64,000 nt of DNA. It comes from Amorphochlora amoebiformis. Taxonomy: Eukaryota > Cercozoa > Chlorarachniophyceae. Position numbers and translations under genes: made by a program. The DNA lies in the NCBI GenBank assembly GCA_054601695.1, contig BAAHQB010000123.1, forward strand, positions 248,001 through 312,000, in the 5' to 3' direction. Below, one piece after another: positions 1 to 27,058 of this stretch. How positions within the stretch are numbered: the first letter of the stretch is position 1; every line of letters begins with the position of its first letter. The notes beneath the pieces were generated by a model. It saw only the letters and a list, made by a program, of their open reading frames with translations, ran no database searches and had not been told where the DNA came from.

Positions 1-130
1 CCCAATCGGACGCCCTAACCATAACCCGAAGCCCTCAACCGTAACCCTAAACCGACGGCCTGAGCCCAACCATGACCCTAACCATAACCCTAACTTCGTA
101 ACGAAAACTAAGCCAAAACCGTAACCCTAA
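1..130. repeat. degenerate telomere-like CCCTAA block
   Basis: Irregular CCCTAA, CATAAC and CGTAAC units follow each other with many substitutions and no long perfect run. The decay suggests an old interstitial or subtelomeric tract rather than an active chromosome end. No gene is visible. Confidence 0.7.
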
Positions 131-525
131 GCGTAACGGTAATGGTAATCCCTAAGCGTAACGGTAGTGGTAATCCCTAAGCGTAACGGTGAGAGTAACG
201 GTAGTGGTAATCCGTAAGCGTAACGGTAAGAGTAACGGTAGGAGTAACGGTAGTGGTAATCCGTAAGAGTAACGGTGAGAGTAACGGTAGTGGTAATCCG
301 TAAGCGTAACGGTGAGAGTAACGGTAGTGGTAATCCGTAAGCGTAACGGTGAGAGTAACGGTAGTGATAATCCGTAAGCGTAACGGTAAGAGTAACGGTA
401 GTGGTAATCCGTAACGGTAAGGGTAACGGTAGTGGTAATCCGTAACGGGTAGAGTAACGGTAGTGGTAATCCGTAAGCGTAACGGTAAGAGTAACGGTAG
501 TGGTAATCCGTAAGCGTAACGGTAA
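121..525. repeat. 37-bp minisatellite built of hexamer variants
   Basis: About ten copies of a 37-bp unit. It reads as five hexamers of the type GTAACG, GTAAGC, GTGAGA, GTAGTG plus one heptamer GTAATCC. The hexamers resemble telomere variants, so the unit looks like a higher-order repeat that grew from the adjacent degenerate telomeric block. It is bounded by a short GT-rich stretch before the first (TA)n tract. Confidence 0.85.
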
Positions 526-612
526 TGTTTGTGTGTGTGTTTTGTTATTAATGTGTAGGTGAGCCTTCGTCTACTTATTGATCGGTACGGAACTTGCTAT
601 GCGTATCTACAT

Positions 613-659
<47 letters not shown>

Positions 660-666
<7 letters not shown>

Positions 667-969
667 ATAGACTTATGCTTAAAAAGGGTGCATGTATATG
701 TGTATGTGTGTATTGTGTGTAAACATGGAATATATACAAATATATCTATATGCATATATATATATATATATGAACGTATGTTTAGGAACGGTGGATGTAT
801 ATGTGCATGTGTGTATTGTGTGTAAACATGGAATATATATATATATATATGTGTGTGTATATATAGATATATATATATATATGTATGTATGTATGTATAA
901 ACGTATGTTTAGGAAGGGTGTATGTATGTATGTATGTATGTATTGGGTGTAAACATGGAATGTATATAC

Positions 970-1019
<50 letters not shown>

Positions 1020-1088
1020 ATATGTATATATAAGTATGTTTAGGAAGGGTGTATGTATATATGTATGTTTGTATTGTGTGTAAACATG

Positions 1089-1151
<63 letters not shown>

Positions 1152-1160
1152 AGTGTGTAT
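660..1160. repeat. four-copy tandem repeat with TA/TG spacers
   Basis: A block containing TTTAGGAAGGGTG, a TATG-rich stretch and GTGTGTAAACATGGAATATA occurs four times, near 671, 771, 898 and 1031. (TA)n or (TG)n of different lengths separates the copies. No exon-like frame was found in it. Confidence 0.8.
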
Positions 1161-1453
1161 CTGTAAATAATGCAAATAGTACTAATTTGTTTGACCATTT
1201 TTATGTGTATGTGTTATGGTGAAAATATACCTACATACATACAGTTTCACTATTGTGAAAATATATCTACTATGTATAGATGTACTTTCACTATATCGCG
1301 AACATCTTAACAGATTTTGCTTACTGTATATAGGTGTTATAATGTATGTACATAGATATATATTTTCATATATTATAACATATTTTGCATAACCTATGCA
1401 GATATACTTTTATGATATTGCGTGTATCAATATATATATATATATATATATAG

Positions 1454-1485
<32 letters not shown>

Positions 1486-1533
1486 ATACACCTATACTCT
1501 TAATACCTTAGATTTCATACATACCTGTATACG

Positions 1534-1601
<68 letters not shown>

Positions 1602-1611
1602 TAGATCAGTA
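1161..1611. other. AT-rich intergenic DNA
   Basis: AT-rich sequence with two long (TA)n tracts and no exon-like island. It leads into the first ATG of the Cys-rich gene at 1612 and may contain its promoter, but no recognisable core element stands out. Confidence 0.4.
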
Positions 1612-3794
1612 ATGGAGGCGTTTGTACAGGGAGGAAGGATTTCTCAGTCTATACCGTATTGCACACCCAACCCTGCGAATATCGATATCTTGCATCTTGG
1701 GGTGAGTCAAATAGAAAACACATTTACATGTTTACAATGTATCCTAACACACCCATCGATGCCTTTCATCTTGGGGTGAACCAAATATGAAAACGCATTT
1801 ACATGTTTACAATGTATATTACACACCCAACCCTGCTAATGTCGACATCTTGCATCTTGGGGTGAGCCAAATATGAAAACACATTTACATGTTTGTAAGT
1901 TGGATTTATAAACACATGTACATGTATTTGTATACTTACACATGTGCAAAATAGCTATTTTATACGATTATGCTATCTGGAGTCATATGTACTAATGTCT
2001 ATATACATATGTACATATATATATATGTATATGCATATACATACATGATACTTACATATAGAGTATGAAAATATATACATAACGCATATACAGATTTTCA
2101 ACGACGGCACAGTTCCTATTACCGCTGAGTACAAGGTTCGCAACCCTCAAACTAACAAAAACACATATCTAGATATTACCCGAAATATAGTCGATTAACA
2201 CGCGGGCTAGTCATCAGGCTATACATGGCATACACACATAATCAATTCTCCAAACTTTACACATCTCACAATTGTAATCTAGGTCTATTCGATGGGCCGC
2301 GGAGTCCCTCTCCCTTCAAACTAGCCGAATAGCACGGTCGCAGTCGATTTACCTGCCCGATAACTAGGGTAACCCACCGCTTTGTGCGGCCCAGCCGAAA
2401 AGATCGGAGTTTTTCGTAGGTTGAGGCGGCAGAGCAGACAAGGGAGGGCTTATCGACCCCATGCCAGGATTCCAGACTATGTCTAATGGATGATTGTTCT
2501 CAATATCCTCTAATGTCCATATGTATACTCTTCAATGGGCCGGGACACAAGATTTGTCAAGAATTTTCAAGTGCAGCTGGCTACCGACTGGGCAACTTGA
2601 TTTGTCGCTAGTCTCTAGGTCTAGAGTGCTTGAGTTAATGATTGATAATTCAATTGAACAATTTGTCCTCAAGGGGTTTCCGTGAATTACTATCCGATAT
2701 ATCTAGACCCCATCTAGATCTCAGATCATAGCCATGTGCACAGACAATTACTCTAATCATACCTATAGGCTAGTATACACCGTAGTAACCTAGGTAACCA
2801 AACTAATCTAGCTAATGACTAGAATGACTAGACTAGTCTGTAGTATTCCGATCTATCCCGAGTCTAGACTAGATCCAGATTATCTGGATTAAAGAAATTT
2901 AATCAATTTCTAGAATTTGGACACTCTAGACTAGTAGACGCTTAGGCCTCTATCTTCTAGTCCAGTAAATATATTGGCTAGATTAGATTTCTTGAGACTG
3001 CTTCAGCGTAATTACTAGAATCAACTAGATAATTTATCAAATTTACTTAAATTTGCCATGCCCTAGATGCCAGTAACCCTAGTGACCAGAGTGAACTAGG
3101 TGAAGGATGGCTCGCGATCGATCTGTACTGTTTGTGAACACTGTCGTGCAAAACGTTTCCAAGTTGTGTGCTGGTGTTGTCCAGGTGATCGATGATCGGC
3201 GAGTTTTTAATTCAATCTTAAATCTTGGTGTATTGAGTCTGCTTGCGTACAAGCGGCTCGATGACAGCATCGTAGTAGGGCCGGAACCGAGTGTTGATCG
3301 GAGGGGCCTGGATGTGTAAAAAATACTAGAGGTGAGGAGGGTAAGGGTAGCTATTTTATAAACATACATATACATTTATATATAACATATATATATATAT
3401 ATATATATATAAATGTAATGTATATATTATTCAAATATACAACACAAATGCACTTAAAAAAACTTATTTATATAGATCTTAAATATATTTTGGTTGTTCA
3501 TACAGATATATATATATATATATATATAATATATATATATATATACAATATATATATAATATATATAATATATATATATATATTATAAAATTCACATATA
3601 TATATGTATATGTAATATATATATATATATATATATTTATAATATATATATACATATATATATATATAATATATAATCAGGGAATGCGTTTAAAAGGGCC
3701 TTGAACACACTCCTGACGGGGATACATGTATTATATATATATACATATATATATATATATACATACATATATATATATTATATATATATATATG

Positions 3795-3830
<36 letters not shown>

Positions 3831-3990
3831 TGCATATGAATATTATACAAATAAATATATATATGTACCATATCTTGAACATATTCTTGTGTTTCCCATA
3901 TGGGATGTATATATATATATATAATATAATATACATATATAAATATATATATATACATATATATATATTACACATGTGTATTATATATCG

Positions 3991-4056
<66 letters not shown>

Positions 4057-4328
4057 ATATGTACATATATATATATATATATATATTATACAATTACATT
4101 TTTGGCGTGTTTCTCGTACGGTAGGGCAAGGAGACTTCTCCCGTCTCTACACAACTTTATGTACCTAATATATATATATATATATATATCATATATATAT
4201 ATATGCTTATATATATATTAAATACAAATATATATACATATATATGTATATATATATATGTATATATAATGTATTTACATATTTATATATATATATATAT
4301 ATATATACATATTTATATACATATATAT

Positions 4329-4365
<37 letters not shown>

Positions 4366-4400
4366 TCATACATCCATTCATATTCGTTTTAACCGAATGT

Positions 4401-4464
<64 letters not shown>

Positions 4465-4506
4465 CAGCATGTGCAGCTAGCGCAACCTATAGCTACTTTA
4501 CTATGA
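1612..4506 (+). CDS. small Cys-rich protein, six exons, unrecognised
   Basis: Exons proposed at 1612-1701, 2094-2135, 3100-3184, 3681-3727, 4125-4160 and 4468-4506. They have AG/GT borders and phases agree at every join, giving about 112 residues and a TGA stop. Exon 1 opens with ATG (MEAFVQGG) and ends GGG before GTGAGT. Exon 3 is cysteine-rich (ICTVCEHC, then CWCCP), a C-x2-C-x2-C ... C-x-C-C pattern that could bind metal. The later exons are polar and end in QPIATLL. Exon 3 also has another open frame (3107-3319), but only the cysteine-rich frame keeps phase with its neighbours. Copies of the exon 1 donor junction follow at 1743-1900. I do not recognise the family. The first exon might instead be internal. 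Confidence 0.65.
1743..1900 (+). repeat. two 5' splice-site copies after exon 1
   Basis: Two tandem partial copies of the preceding junction, at 1743-1818 and 1819-1895. Each repeats about the last 40-50 nt of exon 1, the GGG/GTGA donor and the first 40-45 nt of the intron (CATTTACATGTTTACAATG). The second copy stays closest to the exon; the first has a shortened exon part. Confidence 0.85.
2136..3099 (+). other. CTAG-rich island inside intron 2
   Basis: About 960 bp of non-repetitive, moderately AT-rich sequence without TA tracts. The tetranucleotide CTAG is strongly over-represented, with roughly 20 occurrences between 2690 and 3100. A short + frame at 2494-2685 is open but has no supported exon borders. 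This could be a decayed mobile element in the intron, but no family is recognisable. Confidence 0.5.
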
Positions 4507-4585
4507 GGCTTAAGACCGTCGTAGACAATGATTAGATAGACCGCAACTGCATAGAAAGGATCGGAACCCAGCACCCCGGAACCCA

Positions 4586-4685
4586 AACTTCCCGGAACCC
4601 ACGGAACCCATGAGTTCCGGAGGAAGAAAGGAAGTAACTTCCCGGAACCCACGGAACCCATGAGTTCCGGAGGAAGAAAGGAAGT
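4586..4685. repeat. perfect 50-bp tandem duplication with hairpin
   Basis: Two identical 50-bp units lie head to tail at 4586-4635 and 4636-4685. Each contains CCGGAAC and GTTCCGG, a 7-bp inverted repeat able to form a stem, with a further CGGAACCC copy in the loop. It lies just after the stop of the Cys-rich gene, so it may sit in its 3' untranslated region. Confidence 0.85.
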
Positions 4686-4741
4686 ATCCGACTATCGCTC
4701 GTAAGGTATCAATAATCATTCGTCATAATCCAAACGGATTT

Positions 4742-6850
4742 AGGTTAGAATTGTGGTTATTAAGGTTAGAATTGTAGTTATTAAGGTTAGAATTGTAGTT
4801 ATTAACGTCAGAATTGTAGTTATTAAGGTTAGAATTGTAGTTATTAAGGCAAGAATTGTAGTTATTAACGTTAGAATTGTAGTTATTAAGGTTAGAATTG
4901 TAGTTATTAACGTCAGAATTGTAGTTGTAAAGGTTAGAATTGTAGTTGTTAAGGTTAGAATTGTAGTTGATAAGGTTAGAATTGTAGTTATTAAGGTTAG
5001 AATTGTAGTTATTAAGGTTAGAATTCTAGTTATTAGGTTATAATGGTAGTTATTAAGGTTAGAATTGTGGTTATTAAGGTTAGAATTGCAGTTCTTAAGG
5101 TTAGAATTGTAGTTATTAACGTCAGAATTGTAGTTGTAAAGGTTAGAATTGTGGTTGTTAAGGTTAGAATTGTAGTTATTAGGTTAGAATTGTAGTTGTA
5201 AAGGTTAGAATTGTAGTTATTTAGGTTAAAATGGTAGTTATTAACGTTAGAATTGTAGTTATTAAGGTTAGAATTGTAGTTATTAAGGTTAGAATTGTAG
5301 TTATTAAGGTTAGAATTGTAGTTATTAAGGCTAGAATTGTGGTTATTAAGGTTAGAATTGCAGTTCTAAAGGCTAGAAGTGTAGTTATTTATGTTAGAAT
5401 TGTAGTTAAGGTTAAAATTGTAGTTATTAAGGTTAGAATTGTAGTTATTTAGGTTAGAATTGTAGTTATTGAGGTTATAATTGTAGTTATTAGGGTTATA
5501 ATTGTAGTTATTAGGGTTAGAATTGTAGTTATTGAGGTTATAATTGTAGTTATTTAGGTTAGAATTGTAGTTATTGAGGTTATAATTGTAGTTATTAGGG
5601 TTATAATTGTAGTTATTAGGGTTAGAATTGTAGTTATTGAGGTTATAATTGTAGTTATTTAGGTTAGAATTGTAGTTATTGAGGTTATAATTGTAGTTAT
5701 TAGGGTTAGAATTGTAGTTATTGAGGTTATAATTGTAGTTATTAGGGTTAGAATTGTAGTTATTGAGGTTAGAATTATAGTTATTAAGGTTAGAATTGTA
5801 GTTATTGAGGTTATAATTGTAGTTATTAAGGCTAGAATTGTGGTTATTAAGGTTAGAAGTATAGTTATTAAGGTTAAAATTGTAGTTTGTAGCATTAGAA
5901 TGTAGTTATTAAGGTTAAAATTGTAGTTATTAAGGTTAGAATTGTAGTTGTTAAGGTTAGAGTTGTAGTTATTAAGGTTAGAATTGTAGTCATTTAGGTT
6001 AGAATTGTAGTTATTAAGGTTAAAATTGTAGTTTGTAACGTTAGAATGTAGTTACTAAGGTTAAAATTGTAGTTATTAAGGTTAGAATTGTAGTTGTTAA
6101 GGTTAGAGTTGTAGTTATTAGGGTTAGAATTGTAGCTATTAGGGTTAGAATTGTAGTTATTTAGGTTAGAATTGTAGTTATTAACGTTAAAATTGTAGTT
6201 ATTAGGATTAGAATTGTAGTTATTTAGGTTAGAATTGTAGTTATTTAGGTTAGAATTGTAGTTATTGAGGTTATAATTGTAGTTATTAAGGCTAGAATTG
6301 TGGTTATTGAGGTTATAGTTGTAGTTATTAGGGTTAGAATTGTAGTTATCAAGGTTAGAATTGTAGTTATTGAGGTTATAATTGTAGTTATTAAGGCTAG
6401 AATTGTGGTTATTGAGGTTATAATTGTAGTTATTAGGGTTAGAAATGTAGTTATTGAGGTTATAATTGTAGTTATTGAGGTTATAATTGTAGTTATTAGG
6501 GTTAGAATTGTTATTGAGGTTATAATTGTAGTTATTAGGGTTAGAAATGTAGTTATTGAGGTTATAATTGTAGTTATTGAGGTTATAATTGTAGTTATTA
6601 GGGTTAGAATTGTTATTGAGGTTATAATTGTAGTTATTAGGGTTAGAATTGTAGTTATTGAGGTTATAATTGTAGTTATTAGGGTTAGAATTGTAGTTGT
6701 TCATGTTAGAATTGTATTTAGTAAGGGAAAAGTTGTAATTGGGTAGAATTGTAGTTATTAGGACTGAAATTGTACTTTTAGGGTCAGATTTGTTTTTATA
6801 AGGGTTAGAATATTCATTTATTGTAGTTTTAGGTTAGAATTGTAGTTAGT
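4742..6850. repeat. 21-bp minisatellite, about 100 copies
   Basis: Tandem 21-bp units of the type GTTATTAAGGTTAGAATTGTA. The first part is fairly homogeneous; from about 5460 variants with GAGGTTATAATT and AGGGTTAGAATT alternate. Units decay towards 7000. Because 21 is a multiple of three, frames stay open on both strands (a heptad VVIKVRI on +, an Asn/Tyr repeat on -). These are repeat translations. The unit contains GGTTAG, a telomere-like core. Confidence 0.92.
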
Positions 6851-6974
6851 AAGGTTAAAATTGTATATTAATTAACGTTAGAATTGCAGTTTTTTAGATA
6901 TTAAGGGGTTAGAATTGTAGTTTTTAAAAGTTAAAATTGTAGTTTTTAAGGTAGTTTAGTTATAACGTAATTAT

Positions 6975-20737
<13,763 letters not shown>

Positions 20738-20957
20738 ATCACGGAAGTGCTGGCGGGTTCCAGGGTGAGCGACGGACGATATTCAGTGTCACGTAGCGAT
20801 GTCACAATTTCTGACGTGTTAGTGAAATATTTTGGGCAGATTTATCTTATTTCTTTTCCATTCTGTCACTCATAGTGACTAGAGTTTGATTCGACGGGTA
20901 GGTCACATAGAGTGACATTGGGTTGTGTGTGGCGAGTCTTCCTTCCCGGGCAGAACG
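20738..20957. promoter_or_regulatory. divergent promoter region, SET gene / coiled-coil gene
   Basis: Only 220 bp separate the two proposed start codons. The stretch is free of TA tracts and contains GTCAC or GTGAC six times (near 20788, 20801, 20866, 20873, 20901 and 20911) in both orientations. The same pentamer is frequent in the other divergent promoter at 40769-41340. No TATA-like or initiator element is clear. Confidence 0.5.
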
Positions 20958-21878
20958 ATGAATAAAAACGCGTCGGTGCGGATATTTACACGGTCTGCGA
21001 GCGCGAATAGACCGCGATACCAGTCAATGAGTATCACAAAGCTGGAGGAAGAGCTTCGTGCGCACCAAGGGTTGCTTCGGGAGCTGGGGCCGAGACTTTC
21101 GGACAAGGTTCGAAAATTCGGTGGGTGAATAGGGTAATCTGAGGTTCAATCGCCCTAGCCCGAACAAAGGTCGAACTTTGCAGCGACTTTCCGATGACCA
21201 AGACGTTCACTCAAATCTGTAGAAGGGTGTTGGGGTCTATGGTGAAGCTTCGGCAACAGGAAGGGATACTTGGCGGATCCAGAAAAGTCCGTTGCAGGAG
21301 TGATTCTTATTGTAATTCAATCTGATATTCTAGGGTGCAAAGCTTGAGTATACAATCGAAGTGATCGAGGCTGAAATCCATCGTGCCAAGGTGGATATCT
21401 TTGGCTTGCACCACCCATTTCCCGTGGGCATTCTTGAACCCGACACTGACCCAACTTTACCGTCAGACCGAAATGAACGATTTATCAGCTTCCTTGAAAG
21501 CCCTTGGCTTACCTAGGGGTCAACCAGAACCCGTTCTGATCCCAGAGATGGGGTCAATTAGCAGAGACGAGAAGGTAGTCAGCTCTAAAACCCAAACCTG
21601 GACCTGACCCAAACTTAACTCAGGGCAATGAGATTCGGGATATGTCAACATTGCTGGAGAAAGAATACAGGGCGAAGGTGATCTGACTCGCAACTTGTGA
21701 AAATGTCCCCATGAGCCTGATGCTACCCTAACCTCCTCGTCCTTTGAGTCCAACTCTTATATGTATCTGATACATCACAGATCCGCCCATATTGTTTTCT
21801 ATTGCATAAAATAATTTTTCTGTGCTACATGTACATATTAAATCTACATGCATACACATACATATATATATACATATA

Positions 21879-21946
<68 letters not shown>

Positions 21947-22063
21947 ATATATGTACATATACACATATATATGCATATATATGTATGTATTTGTAAACAT
22001 ACATATATATAAATATACATACATATACATACATACCACACATATATATATATATATATATAC

Positions 22064-22144
<81 letters not shown>

Positions 22145-22200
22145 CATGTATACATATATATATAATACATTTTGAGGTATCGTCGTATGTGTACTTTGGA

Positions 22201-22232
<32 letters not shown>

Positions 22233-22341
22233 CATTTATACATCATATAATATATATATGTATATATATATGTACATATATATATATCATATATATATAT
22301 ATATAATATATACATATATATTTTTATATATATATTTAAAA

Positions 22342-22392
<51 letters not shown>

Positions 22393-22445
22393 ATATATAC
22401 TTTAACATATTTATATAAATATATTGGATTCACTTAAATATATAT

Positions 22446-22522
<77 letters not shown>

Positions 22523-23311
22523 GTGTATATTAATATATACATATATACATATATATATATATATGTAGGTGTACCCACACACACATATATATATATATAC
22601 ATATATACATATATACATCTACATACACACATATGTAAACATCTCACATCTGTACATAATTCTAAACCTCTAAGGTTGAAGAGTTCGAAAAAGCACCTCC
22701 AACAAAGGTATCCGCCATAACCTAACCAAATTCCATGCTAAACCTACCCACATAACCCCTCCAGTTTCGCCGGCGACCCCCTATGCCCCGCGTGTCGTTT
22801 AGAGAAGGTAGATTCGCATATATTCTAAGAAGACAATGACTATTGCCTACAATGCACACGCATGCGCTCTTCCTCCTAACACACCCCCCCCCCCTCTTTT
22901 TTTCCATAATTCCACTCTTTCCTACTAAACCAAGTGAGCATATCCAAAATCTATTTTTTTTCAACTTCAATAATCCAAGCGGCTAGAATTCGAGAAGAAG
23001 AGCGAAAGTTCGAGCAAAGAGCCAGGCACAGGCCTAATCCCAACCTAAACCCACGTCATCACCTATCTCTTAACCTAAATTCAAAAGTGCTGTTCGCTAA
23101 CTCGAATCGTAGTATTACAACCGTAGTAATGCTAACCGTAATAGTTTCTGAGTGTCAAGCCTCTAAGTTACTGTACATATCCAGAGAATCGTTAATAGAT
23201 GTGAAGCACCATTCTCCTAGAGAGGTTTCGTCTCCGTTACCACCTGCGCCGCAGCTGGCTGGTAGAAGTTGGGGGGGGTTCGGGAAGGGTTGTCGAGGGG
23301 AAAGAGAGTGA
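20958..23311 (+). CDS. coiled-coil protein, eight exons, unrecognised
   Basis: Exons: 20958-21107, 21334-21390, 21467-21574, 21624-21677, 22675-22707, 22765-22807, 22980-23025 and 23221-23311; about 193 residues with all phases in agreement. The N-terminus ([10 protein letters not shown]) is basic. Residues about 25-70 form a charged heptad-like stretch ([16 protein letters not shown], then [12 protein letters not shown]) around an LSDKGAK turn. The middle has [16 protein letters not shown] and [12 protein letters not shown] basic segment [12 protein letters not shown] follows, and a Gly-rich tail ends in TGA. Exon 7 uses a weak AG/GC donor; without that splice the frame also stays open to the same stop. 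An upstream GTG is possible, but the ATG at 20958 is preferred. Function is unknown. It is expressed divergently from the SET gene. Confidence 0.65.
21765..22640 (+). repeat. TA/TATG tracts in intron 4 of the coiled-coil gene
   Basis: Almost continuous (TA)n with short interruptions between exon 4 (ends 21677) and exon 5 (starts 22675). No junction copies are recognisable here, unlike in the SET gene. Confidence 0.75.
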
Positions 23312-23329
23312 GGTTTTAAGGGTGTAATA

Positions 23330-23366
23330 TCATGTGTGTGTGTGTGTGCGATGTTACTCGTATATG

Positions 23367-23418
<52 letters not shown>

Positions 23419-23450
23419 TTATAATGTATATATGTATGTATGTATCTATC

Positions 23451-23485
<35 letters not shown>

Positions 23486-23498
23486 GTGTGTATGTATG

Positions 23499-23529
<31 letters not shown>

Positions 23530-23572
23530 ATGTATGTATATATGTATATATGTATGTGTATATATTTACATA

Positions 23573-23604
<32 letters not shown>

Positions 23605-23616
23605 GTATATGTATAA

Positions 23617-23647
<31 letters not shown>

Positions 23648-23725
23648 GATATATACATATATATATATATATATATTTATGGTTTATGCGTTTGTATGAA
23701 CCCTCGACATGTATGTATACACACA

Positions 23726-23779
<54 letters not shown>

Positions 23780-23916
23780 GCAATATAATACATATATATA
23801 TATATATGTAATATATATATATATATATATATATGCATATAGGTACGTACAATATCATAAATAATAATATGTAAGCAGTACAAGCACATCTTTACATATA
23901 TACATATATACATACA

Positions 23917-24009
<93 letters not shown>

Positions 24010-24130
24010 TATATATATACATATATATGTATGCATATATATATATATGTATTTATACATGTCATTATAAATAATAATTTGAGATCCAAGTATATATCTA
24101 TATATATATATAGATGTACATATATAGATG
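23330..24130. repeat. TA/TATG tracts in convergent intergenic DNA
   Basis: (TA)n with TATG and TG runs between the coiled-coil gene and the next supported island. No exon-like sequence apart from short unique patches without consistent borders. Confidence 0.6.
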
Positions 24131-24233
24131 TATACATATATACATGAATGTAATATATATAAATTTATGTGGTGTAGGTATGGACTTGGTGGATAGGAAA
24201 GTCTCAAGTCCACAGACCGACTCTACACGTAAT
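24131..24233. other. isolated exon-like island, strand uncertain
   Basis: A unique island between TA tracts. On + it can be read as an exon after GTGTAG ending before GTAATA ([16 protein letters not shown] in one frame). On - it can be read after GTGTAG as an open, Pro/Tyr-containing frame. Neither links in phase to a neighbouring gene that I can prove. Confidence 0.3.
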
Positions 24234-24239
24234 ATGCAT

Positions 24240-24244
24240 AATAC

Positions 24245-24293
<49 letters not shown>

Positions 24294-24794
24294 ATATGTA
24301 TATATATGTGTGTGTGTGTGTGTTTGTGTGTGCATAAATGTACATTTATATATATATATATATAATTGTATGTATGTATAGGTATTTAATATATATATAT
24401 ATATATGATATATATATATATATATATTACGTATGTATATTATATAACTATATGTATATATATATATATATATAAATATATATATGTATATATATGTATA
24501 TATATATAATATGTAGTGCATATGTGTATATATATGAATATTTATACATATATATTGTACATAAATATATATATGTATATAAGTATGTATATATATATAT
24601 ATATGTATATATATATGTATATATAGTATGTATATACATATATGTATATGTATGAATATATATATATTGTACATAAATATATATATGTATATAAGTATGT
24701 GTATACTATATGAATGTGTATGTATATGAATTAATATATATATATATACATACATATATACATACATATATTTATATATTTATATATATGCGTG

Positions 24795-24846
<52 letters not shown>

Positions 24847-24990
24847 TGTGTGTGTATGCGTGTGTGTTGTGTGTGTATGCGTATTACACAAGTATGCATA
24901 ACCATACGCTTATATAAATAAATATATATTTACGTGTATACATAATATATATATATATATATACATATATCGATATAATGCATATGTACA
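24240..24990. repeat. TA/TG tracts, no gene
   Basis: (TA)n, TATG and TG runs, with two near-identical units containing TATTGTACATAAATATATAT around 24545-24700. No exon-like island. Confidence 0.6.
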
Positions 24991-25516
24991 TTATTTATGT
25001 AATTTACAATATCGCAAACACATATTATTACACATGAATTTACGAACCTGCGGCATACTATATAAAAATTTTATAATAAAACATATATATTATACATGAA
25101 ATTTAAACGGTAGATGTAGACTCGCCAGTAACTGCAAGCGAGGGACTGCCTTCAGATTCCGACACAATTGGTCTAGACCGCCGGAAGACATGAATATCTA
25201 GTAGAATATAGAATATTATCCCGGTCACAAAGCCAAGTGAAGTTTTAAAAAATTTCAATTAATAAGATTGCCAATTCTGAAGCTTCTTGACCAGCATATC
25301 ATAGTGAGCTAGGTGAGACCTACGTAGTTGTAACTAGGGTAGCACAATACTGTCACAAACTAGACAAAGTAACTAGAGGAACCAGTAGTACGTGTGAGTA
25401 TGTAGCGCCTCACAAACCAGTCAACCCTCTGAGTCACAACTAGCACAAACATCTTAAATTTAACTCACTATGATAAGGACGCGTCGATCTAGCTGAATGG
25501 CAGCTATAGCTAAGGC
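24990..25516. other. CTAG-rich unique intergenic island
   Basis: About 500 bp without TA tracts, with about nine CTAG tetramers between 25150 and 25510. It is similar in texture to 2136-3099, and both contain short AGGTGAxxx/CTAGG motifs. It follows the stop codon of the - strand gene, so it may be its 3' flank. No coding frame is supported. Confidence 0.4.
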
Positions 25517-25837
25517 CTATGGAGGCCCTCTAGACTGACTAAATTTTACTTCTTGAATATTCAGTGGTCCATAAATTCCCTTGCCTCGACCCACGATGCC
25601 ACTTGGTCCGATACATTCGAGAAATTCGCGATGATCAGCCTTCGAACTCTCTTGTCTTTCTTCATTCTGATTATTTGTTTCCGGATAAGCTGGAGCGTGG
25701 GCTATATGTCTAGGCATACTACAGTATATATTTTTTATTTTTATTTATGTATATATATTATATATATATATATATATATGTTATGATGTGTATATATAAT
25801 ATAAACTAATATATATATATATATATATATATACTAT

Positions 25838-25924
<87 letters not shown>

Positions 25925-25977
25925 CCTAATTGAGTTGAAATCATGAGTCTATTACCTTTTCATTCGGTTCCGAAACT

Positions 25978-26017
<40 letters not shown>

Positions 26018-26141
26018 CTATTATGTATAAATGACCTAATTGAGTACCTTTTCATCCTGTTCCGAAACTTAAATTCCTGTCGACGGACGTTTGAACGATT
26101 AATGCGCAATTTGAACCGTCTGTATCAAAATATCTTTCAAA

Positions 26142-26224
<83 letters not shown>

Positions 26225-26237
26225 CATACATACACAC

Positions 26238-26284
<47 letters not shown>

Positions 26285-26286
26285 AT

Positions 26287-26324
<38 letters not shown>

Positions 26325-26361
26325 GTATTTGATATACACATTTTCTGATCACACTCATGCA

Positions 26362-26431
<70 letters not shown>

Positions 26432-26510
26432 TGTAAATGTGTGTATCTTAATATTTTTGCATGAATATGAAGGTAGTATATATATATATATATTATGTAT
26501 ATGTACATAC

Positions 26511-26578
<68 letters not shown>

Positions 26579-26726
26579 GTGGGTATATATATGTATATAT
26601 GTATATATATATATATACATATATATGTATAAATTAATTATATGTCATATATATATACACATATATATATATATATCTTTATATACATATATATATTTAT
26701 ATATATATATATATGTATATATTTAT

Positions 26727-26785
<59 letters not shown>

Positions 26786-26823
26786 GTGTGTATGTGTATA
26801 TTATACTATATATATATATAAAT

Positions 26824-26879
<56 letters not shown>

Positions 26880-27016
26880 TTATGAATATACACATATCAG
26901 TTCCTGTATATGAAATGTCTTATACTGAGTATGTACTATACAATATAATCATATATGTATATATGTACATGTATATATTTATATAATATGAACATATGTA
27001 TATTGTGTATGTATTA

Positions 27017-27058
<42 letters not shown>

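Noticed and set aside
2280-2480. rRNA or tRNA fragment in a GC-richer patch
   Set aside because: No recognisable rRNA core motif and no cloverleaf could be formed by eye.
2494-2685. 63-codon frame with faint resemblance to a LINE endonuclease tail ([12 protein letters not shown])
   Set aside because: Too short, with no catalytic motif and no reverse transcriptase nearby; kept only as part of the CTAG-rich island.
3107-3319. 70-codon frame starting MARDRSVLF as a separate gene or last exon
   Set aside because: The cysteine-rich frame over 3100-3184 keeps phase with both neighbouring exons, while this frame does not.
5994-6746. Long Asn/Tyr-rich frame on - and VVIxVRI frame on + as coding genes
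   Set aside because: Both are translations of a 21-bp minisatellite whose unit length preserves frame on both strands.
25564-25703. Alternative terminal exon frame ([16 protein letters not shown])
   Set aside because: It is open and protein-like but does not fit the phase delivered by the exon at 26048-26119.
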